Source: Gnetum montanum
Taxonomy: Eukaryota; Streptophyta; Gnetopsida; Gnetales; Gnetaceae
Reading direction: 5' to 3'
Length of the DNA stretch: 64,000 nucleotides
Assembly (NCBI GenBank): GCA_015680685.1
Contig: MNCI01008612.1
Span: 50,851-114,850 of the forward strand
Shown: positions 57,894 through 64,000 of the stretch, one piece after another
Layout of the letters: the number at the start of each line of letters is the position of its first letter
Position numbering within the stretch: position 1 is the first letter of the stretch
Program-made: the position numbers and the translations under genes
Notes under the pieces: model-generated
What the model was told of the DNA's origin: nothing
Seen by the model: the letters and a program-made list of their open reading frames with translations, nothing else
Database searches by the model: none

Positions 57894-60340
57894 ATGGAGC
57901 TGAAACAATGTGAAGGAAAGAGCCAAAATCCTAGGATTCAAAGGGTAGATGAGCATGCCATAGACTTGTAAGAATTTCCTAGGCCTCTCTCCATCAAAAC
58001 CTCATTTTTTGCTTCTCTAAGGTAGGCAGTTCTACTTATTTTTTCTTGGTTTTCTAGCTATTTTTGTTACTTTTCATGTATTTTTGTTGCCACTTGTGGG
58101 CCTATTTTTCTCAAATCTACATTGATGAAATCCCACCTCTTATTTTGGTAGAGTCCATGTGAATCTATGGTCATTTCATTGTTTTGTCTTTAGTAGATTC
58201 GATTTTAAAAAATCAAGGTTGTTGTTTTCATGTTTATTTCCCAAAATTTGGGGTATGACCATTTTTCTCAAATCTAGGCCAAAGTATTCATCAAAATTAA
58301 ATTTCAATGAAATTATACCACATTATTTTGGTGTAATTTCTAATGAGTATTGATCATTTTGGCTGTTTTGACTATGTTTTTATGGCTAGGTTGAGTTGGG
58401 TTTTAGCTTTTTAGCTTTTTACATGGAAAAAATAAGCAATGTTGTGTATTTTTTATTATGAGAATGGCTATATATTTTTCTAGTATAATATAATAGGTTT
58501 TTATCCCTATTTTTTATCTTTTCAATGGCTATTTTCTTGTTTGATTTGGCTTTGAAATGGTTAAGTTATGGCTATTTTCCTAAAGTCATGTAGTTAGGTT
58601 TCTATGCCGTTTTTATATTTTCATGTAAAATCACAAATTTTTCTAAACAAACAGTAAGGGTTTTGGCTATTTCTTTGTAATGGATTGGTGAGTCTTGCCT
58701 TTAGCTTTCCAAAGAAGGTAGAATGACTTCGTTTGGCTTTAAAATAGATTTTTTATAAAAACATTTCTAAGCCTATGTCAAAAGGAGGTTTGTGTTGTTT
58801 TTAGATTCTGTCCAAGTTGGTGAAGTTTTTTCTGATTAATCAGTAATGGTTTTGAATTTTCATTAAGCATGGACATGTATGCCTCAATTGAAGCTTTCAA
58901 ATGGTGGTGGAATCACTTTATTTGGAGCTTAAACAAAGTTTTGGTAAATTTTTTACAACCCTACATGAATGTGGATTCATGGGGATGGCTACGGTTTTTT
59001 GCTAATTTATCTATGTTATATGTAAAAATGATTATGTATTTTTGGCTACAATGATTATGGGTGTAAGTTTTATGATTTCAAGATTCCTTTCATGGTGTAA
59101 TCACTAAAATCAAAACCCAAACAAATTTTTAATAAATTTTTGGTTAAATTGCACAAATAAGGTTATATTTTGGATGGATGTGGTTGACATGTGTAGTTTT
59201 CTTGTAAAAATTATGTTTTAAATTTTTTTTAAAAGAAAAGAAAAGGCTTTAATATTTTTAGAAATATTTTTACTATGGCTATATGCTTATTCTAAGTTTA
59301 TACATGGTTTAAGCCAAGGCTTAACTTTGGCTATGAAATTTTGGTTGTAATATTTTGGGCTATGAAATAAAAGGCTATGGAATGTTGTAATAATGCATTC
59401 TTACAAAGGCTAATTTCACCTCCAACTAGGATGTTTTTTTTTCCCAAATTTGTTAAGTAATTCCAATTGATCATAATGTTTTTGTTTTGGCCATGCAAGG
59501 TTTACTTGAAGTCCATTCTCATCATTGTGGAGTTGGTGGGTATTCTGTGCTACATTGGTCATCCCAAGACCAACATCTCTCTTCCTAATATGTCTTTGGA
59601 GAAGCTATCACTATGCTTCCAACTTGGGGCAAGGAAATTCCTTACCTATATCCTACAGAATTTTAGTAAGATGCTATGGTCACATTTGTCTACGGATGTG
59701 GCTGGGGCTATAGTGGAGACCCTACTTCCTTGGGCATCTAGCTTGATTGCTAAGCTTATTACTGATAACCCACCTCCTAGGACATTAGGGGAAACAACAG
59801 ATGCCATCATCCCATGTTATCTTACGAAGATCTAGATGATGCTAGAGTATAGGTAGTACAATTGTGACAATACTCAAAGGGTGGTGCATAGGACCCACAC
59901 ATTGTTCTAGAACTTGCCCAACACCATGTATTATCTACTAGGGTAAGCATAGTTGTTATAGTGTTTTCATGTTTTTCTAGCTTTACTAGGTAAATTATTT
60001 TTCCTAACTTCATTGGTCTTGTTACTTTCTTGCAAGTACAAGGTCAATGATTAAGGATTGATCATTAATGATCAAACCTTAGTAGTGGCTCAAACTACCC
60101 TAAATGAATTCACCAAGGGCCCCCAAAATTAGAATTTTTGTGTATCAATAGTTAAGAGGGGACTTTGATGCCTATGCTACAAGGTTCAACCTTGTATACA
60201 CGAAGTGCAAGGATGATGGAATGATGCACAATTTATGAGCATATTCCAATAACTCCATGGATCAGACCCTTGAAGTTGGGACCTCTACTCAAACCATACT
60301 AAAGAAGAAGAGAAAAGGTAAACATAAAGGCTATAGCTTC
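57894..60340 (+). pseudogene. Element F: antisense multi-exon gene (5' half)
   Basis: Third copy of the antisense gene; it reads + while F reads -. Exon 1 is tentatively 57894-57967 (MELKQCEGKS, donor CTT|GTAAG). Intron 1 (57968-59499) is AT-rich and holds no palindromes that I noticed. Exon 2, 59500-59942, starts after ATGCAAG exactly like C, with SILIIVELVGILC and IVETLLPWASSLIAKL (C has VLIEMLLPRAN), and ends G|GTAAGC at the same place. Exon 3, 60037-60317, aligns with FYINKEGLHDK of D (YKVND..GLI here). The gene is cut by the insertion of G at 60341. Stops present. Confidence 0.7.
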
Positions 60341-61659
60341 TGAAACACCACAAAATTTTAGCTTAATACTTTGAAACAAGAATGACTCAAGCCCTTTTCG
60401 GCATTTAGGAGGCAAAACTTGACTAAGGCATGGAACTCACACCCAACTTGTTCAAGCCAGCTTGCTCATGCTATCAAGCTAGCTTGCCCTCAACGTGACC
60501 AACCCTAACAACTTTTAAATTAGGTCAAAACAATCCTAATTTGAATGAGCAAGGCCTCCTCGAGGTCCACTGATGACCGCTCCATGTTTCAGCATCCAAA
60601 ACCCAAGATTTCAAGTCAAAATCGCACAAATCTTGCTACGCATGCTGAGGTCACGCCCAGGTCATGCTGATAGCATAAGTCTAGTGTGAGTAACACAAAA
60701 CAGCTTCAAAACAGTGTTAAAATGGCCTAATTTTGAGGGTACAAGGCCCCCTCGAGGCCACTAATGATTGCTCCAGGTCCTAGCCCTCAGAATTCTGATC
60801 TCAGGCTTGAAAATACACCATTTTTAGTGCTCACACCTAGGTGGAGTAATGCCCAGCTCATGCTGATAGCATGAGCCCAGCGTGAGCTACCAAAATGACT
60901 TAGATCAAGGCATAAATAGGCTCAGATTTAGCTTGCAGGTTGTCCCCAAGGCCAGGCAGTAGTTGCACTTGAAAGACAGGCCTCAAAAATCAAGATTTTG
61001 TATGAAATGTACCATCCCAGCTTGCTCACACCCAGGTCACGCTGAGGTCACACTGACAACGTGAGCCCAGCGTGAGCTACCAAAAGTGGCCTAAATCTAA
61101 GCACAGACAGGCCTAAATTAAACATACAGGACATTCGCAAGGTCAGGAAGTAGTTATACTTCAAAAATAGGTCTTAAAAGGTGGAATTTCGACACAAAAC
61201 ACATCATTTTTGGTCATGCACGCTGAGGTCACACTGACAACATGAGTCCAGCATGAGCACTAGTCACGACCAAGCAAAAGCACTTCAAATGCACACTAAG
61301 GGCATGCCAGGACAAGACCAATGCACACTGGTGATCTTGGTGAAGCAAAAACATTTTTAGCAATAGTCAGTCCACAAATTCAGAGATTCCAAGCAAGCTA
61401 GGGACAAATGCTCTTGTTGTACATTATCAATCATTGTAAAATTTTTACATTTTTTGAGCTGGTCAAGCTCTTACACTACATATTGTACAGGCTTCTATGA
61501 GTGTAAGCCAGCTTGCACAAGCTAAAATAGATTGTAAGATATAATGTATCTAGTCTAGAACGTAGTCTACCCATGTACACCTGTCACATAATCCATTTTT
61601 CTCTCATCTCACAGCCATTGACCTCATTGATCAATCCTACTCCTGAGCCTAGCAAAAGG

Positions 61660-61667
61660 TATAAATA
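61660..61667 (+). promoter_or_regulatory. TATA box in LTR of G
   Basis: TATAAATA followed by CCC. Confidence 0.75.
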
Positions 61668-61916
61668 CCCTATTCATTGACATAAACAGGGTTGGCAATT
61701 TTGAAAAAAGGGTGACCTAATGAGCATTGACTGGAAACCTTGGACGCTCGAGCGCACGCGATCCCTGGCACTTGAGCATCTACAAATGCTTCATCCTTCA
61801 TCCCAGGGTTTGATGCTTAACCTACCATCTGCACACGCAATTGCGTTTTGACCAGTGCACTTTATTCTCTAAATCAATACAATATAGTCTATTTCCTTCC
61901 ATTACACTATTTACAT

Positions 61917-61990
61917 TATTCTAGTTCATTGCATTGTTTACATTATTCTAGTTCATTGCGTTGTTTACATTATTCTGGTTCATTGTTTTA
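61917..61990 (+). repeat. 27-bp minisatellite in LTR of G
   Basis: Nearly three copies of a unit reading TATTCTAGTTCATTGCATTG and TTTACAT, downstream of the TATA box. Confidence 0.9.
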
Positions 61991-62259
61991 CATTTGCATC
62001 ATTCTGATCCATTCTTACATTACATCTACGCTCCATTTACATATTCATGTTACGTTTGTTACAATAACCCCAGTGCAACCCATAGCTTACACTCAAGGAA
62101 GTCCTTGGTTGATTTGCATGTAGACCATCCAAGGCACTCTGCCTTCATTTTTCCAGCTTGCCCTCACGCGAAGGCAGGGTCAGCTGTATCTCTCTGGAGA
62201 TCTTTTGACGTTCCTTTTTCCTCCAGCCTTACATCGATGATTTCAAACAATACAGAAAC

Positions 62260-62278
62260 TGGCGCTAGAAGGAGGGCC
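62260..62278 (+). promoter_or_regulatory. Element G: primer binding site
   Basis: TGGCGCTAGAAGGAGGGCC five bases after the LTR. About 17 bases fit the complement of the 3' end of plant tRNA-Asn(GUU) as I remember it. Confidence 0.85.
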
Positions 62279-62842
62279 CTTTTTTTCCATCTCGATAAAA
62301 TGTTGATTCTATTACCTTTCATGCACTGTGCAAATTAGGTGTAGAATGCAAGCTTAACTCGCTTAAACCATACCAATCTATTCACGATTGATTCAAATCT
62401 TTGCAAAAATTTTGTTGCTGCCAATGCAGTAAATTCTGTAATAGCTACTAAAAATATTAAGTACAGCATGCACATGCTGTGACAACCCAACACAGCATAC
62501 ACACATTGCAAAGCCCAATGCTGCGAAAATCCAAAACAATATACCCTACAAAACCCAACGTAGTGTATACACACTAATACACACGTCTGGCGTACACACG
62601 TCGTGCATGCACATCACTCACACATGCTACATCACGTTGCGCTTACGCTACACGTACGCTACGCTTGCATATGCTATGCACAAGCTAGTGTATGCATGTT
62701 CAAGTTGCACTCATGCTAACTTTCACATGCGGCTTGCTCAAGCTCAGCTTGCATACACCTGGCTTGCTCAGCTTGCATACGTCCAAGTTTCTCAAGCTCA
62801 GCTTGCATACGTCCATCTTTCTCAAGCTCAGCTTGCATACCT
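62279..62842 (+). other. Element G: leader with word-rich region and minisatellite
   Basis: 62460-62700 is dense in words such as CACAGCATACACAC, ACGTCTGGCGTACAC and TACGCTACACGTACGCTACG. From 62731 to 62842 there are four copies (24-30 bp) of a unit around CTCAAGCTCAGCTTGCATAC, ending directly at the gag ATG. AAGCT and AGCTT make each unit partly self-complementary. Confidence 0.8.
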
Positions 62843-64000
62843 ATGACTGCAACTAAACCCATAGTCATCATTGGAGAGATGAACCCTCAAGGGCCAACTC
62901 GCTAGTCACTTAGGTTACAAGGCAAGGACCCCTCCTATACAATTCTCACCACAGAAAAATACAACTTCATCTACATAAAGATCCAAGCTAACCTACCCAT
63001 TGATCGCATGGAAATGGAAGCAAAATGACATTATGAACTCATCTATAAGGGAGGTTATAACTTTACCCCTTCAGCATATGACATGATTCCCCACTCTGAA
63101 TCCCATCATGGACTCATATCCTAGCTCCTCATGGCAAGGAATAAAACCTTGCGGCAACCCACCATAGAGCCTCAAAATGGAGACAAGGAAGATGATTTCA
63201 TAACTCAATCCAAACATGGGGATTTGTACCACACTCTCAGTCCTCATACTTACTCAAACCCATTATTCCACCCTTTCATAGGAGAGACTATGCCTCTCCA
63301 TGCATTTACAAACACTCAAGCACCTATTTCTCAATAGGAAGCACCCACCCCCACTCTTGTTTTCCCTACGACCAACACCCAATTCAATATGCACATCCCT
63401 GTTATTCCTCTGGTTACCACTTTACCCTCCCTCTCACAAGGACAATCCCAACAACTCCCCTCTTAAGCTAATATGGGAGCGACCCTCTAATCCCAAATAA
63501 TTGGGATGCCATCCGTAATACCCGCTTCTACATCCACACATTACATACCACGAGTGCAAATCAAAGGAACAGCTTTCACTACTTCAACTCAATAGGTTCA
63601 GGGTGTTTCCTCATAACTTGTAACTGGGCAGTGGCCTGCACTTGTCATTCAACAACATCAACCTGCTCACTACAACATACCACCTATTTTTGCAATCCCA
63701 TCTATGAATGTCCCTCAAATAGAACCATCAGCAACCCCGCAGTCATCTTTCCCACAGATCACACAACAATCTAACTATCACCACACGCAATCTAACCTAC
63801 CAGTCGGTCCACCTAGTGCTCAAAAATGGGCAAATGCTAGAAAGATGATGCAAGCATTAACCAATGAAGTAAGGTGCCTTAAGATCACAAACACTAAGGA
63901 ATTCAAGGTGTTGGACTTCTATCAAGATGATCCAATTAGCTCTTCAATGCCACCATTGACTTTACCAAAAGGAATTTCATTGCCACAACTGACCAAGTAT
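62843..64000 (+). pseudogene. Element G: gag, N-terminal part (runs off the window)
   Basis: Start MTATKPIVII at 62843. LRLQGKDPSYTIL near 62906, with IKIQANLPIDRMEMEAK after it, matches the N-terminus of C gag. A Pro/Thr/Gln-rich linker follows (63250-63800). The core gag domain begins near 63900 (FYQDDPISSSMPPLTLP, matching FYHDNPIS.AMPMLTLP of C). Several stops (e.g. ~63027, ~63336). Confidence 0.85.

Larger units (their letters stand above)
60341..62254 (+). repeat. Element G: 5' LTR (1914 bp)
   Basis: TGAAACACCACAAAATTTTA ... CAATACA, followed by a PBS. Sub-repeats 185-193 bp apart (60640, 60825, 61018, 61210) each carry words like GCTGAGGTCACGCCCAG and CCCAGCGTGAGCTAC. TATA box at 61660-61667. 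U5 block GTAGACCATCCAAGGCACTC as in A and B. Confidence 0.9.

Noticed and set aside
59467-59835. 122-codon ORF taken at first for a host gene exon
   Set aside because: It aligns with exon 2 of the antisense genes in C and D, including splice-site positions, so it belongs to element F.
61848-62338. Overlapping ORFs of 91 and 125 codons in LTR G
   Set aside because: Produced by the low-complexity minisatellite and U5; the longer ORF runs through the LTR end and PBS, and a similar ORF in LTR B (8169-8429) is not conserved as protein.

Overview
The window is plant nuclear DNA. It is almost entirely nested Ty3/gypsy LTR retrotransposons of the Tat/Ogre type, recognised by gag, a retropepsin-like protease, RT, a classical RNase H followed by a second 'archaeal-type' RNase H, and integrase. 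The elements are very large (one complete copy is about 22.1 kb), have LTRs of about 1.2 to 2.2 kb and are full of stop codons and frameshifts. No host gene, rRNA or tRNA gene was recognised. Such old, large, mutually nested elements suggest a seed plant with a very large genome, perhaps a gymnosperm; that placement is inference.

Layout (my names). Element A (+): integrase 1-955, 3' region, 3' LTR 2346-3723; inserted in B. Element B (+): protease region 3724-4926, no RT-integrase, 3' LTR 6493-8457; inserted in D. Element D (+): antisense gene 8651-12827, pol 13643-17142, 3' intron, 3' LTR 18783-20530; inserted in the pol of E. Element C (+): complete copy 20953-43087 with 5-bp target duplications (ATAAC), also inserted in the RT of E, and itself containing a reversed solo LTR, H (30403-32590). 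Element E (+): pol pieces 20531-20952 and 43093-45158, 3' LTR 46275-47501. A LINE ORF2 remnant (47502-48505) separates E from F. Element F (- strand): 3' LTR 48506-49964 (with a 112-base N gap), pol 53700-50240, a field of periodic palindromes, and a gene antisense to F on the + strand (57894-60340). Element G (+): 5' LTR 60341-62254, PBS and start of gag, inserted into F and running off the right edge.

What stands out. (1) C, D and F each carry, between protease and RT and in the opposite orientation, homologous copies of one multi-exon gene with conserved splice positions; in C and D a TATA box lies upstream. (2) Arrays of a short motif, 4-base inverted arms around a 6-base spacer followed by TTAAACTRGC, flank the RT-integrase block. 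The arm sequences change together (GGTC/GACC, AGTC/GACT, CATC/GATG, CGTC/GACG, GGCC/GGCC, GATC/GATC). (3) LTRs, and a 3.4-kb internal stretch of F, contain palindromes spaced about 190 bp apart. The palindrome 'word' differs between families but is shared between an element's LTR and its antisense-gene region. (4) Several elements have an apparent intron starting 10-30 nt after the pol stop codon. These four observations may be parts of one self-recognition or expression-control system of the elements; that is a hypothesis.

All coding features are decayed and are given as pseudogenes. Coordinates of LTR ends rest on TG...CA ends, adjoining PPT or PBS and comparison between copies read by eye; exon borders rest on splice consensus and on agreement among the antisense-gene copies.
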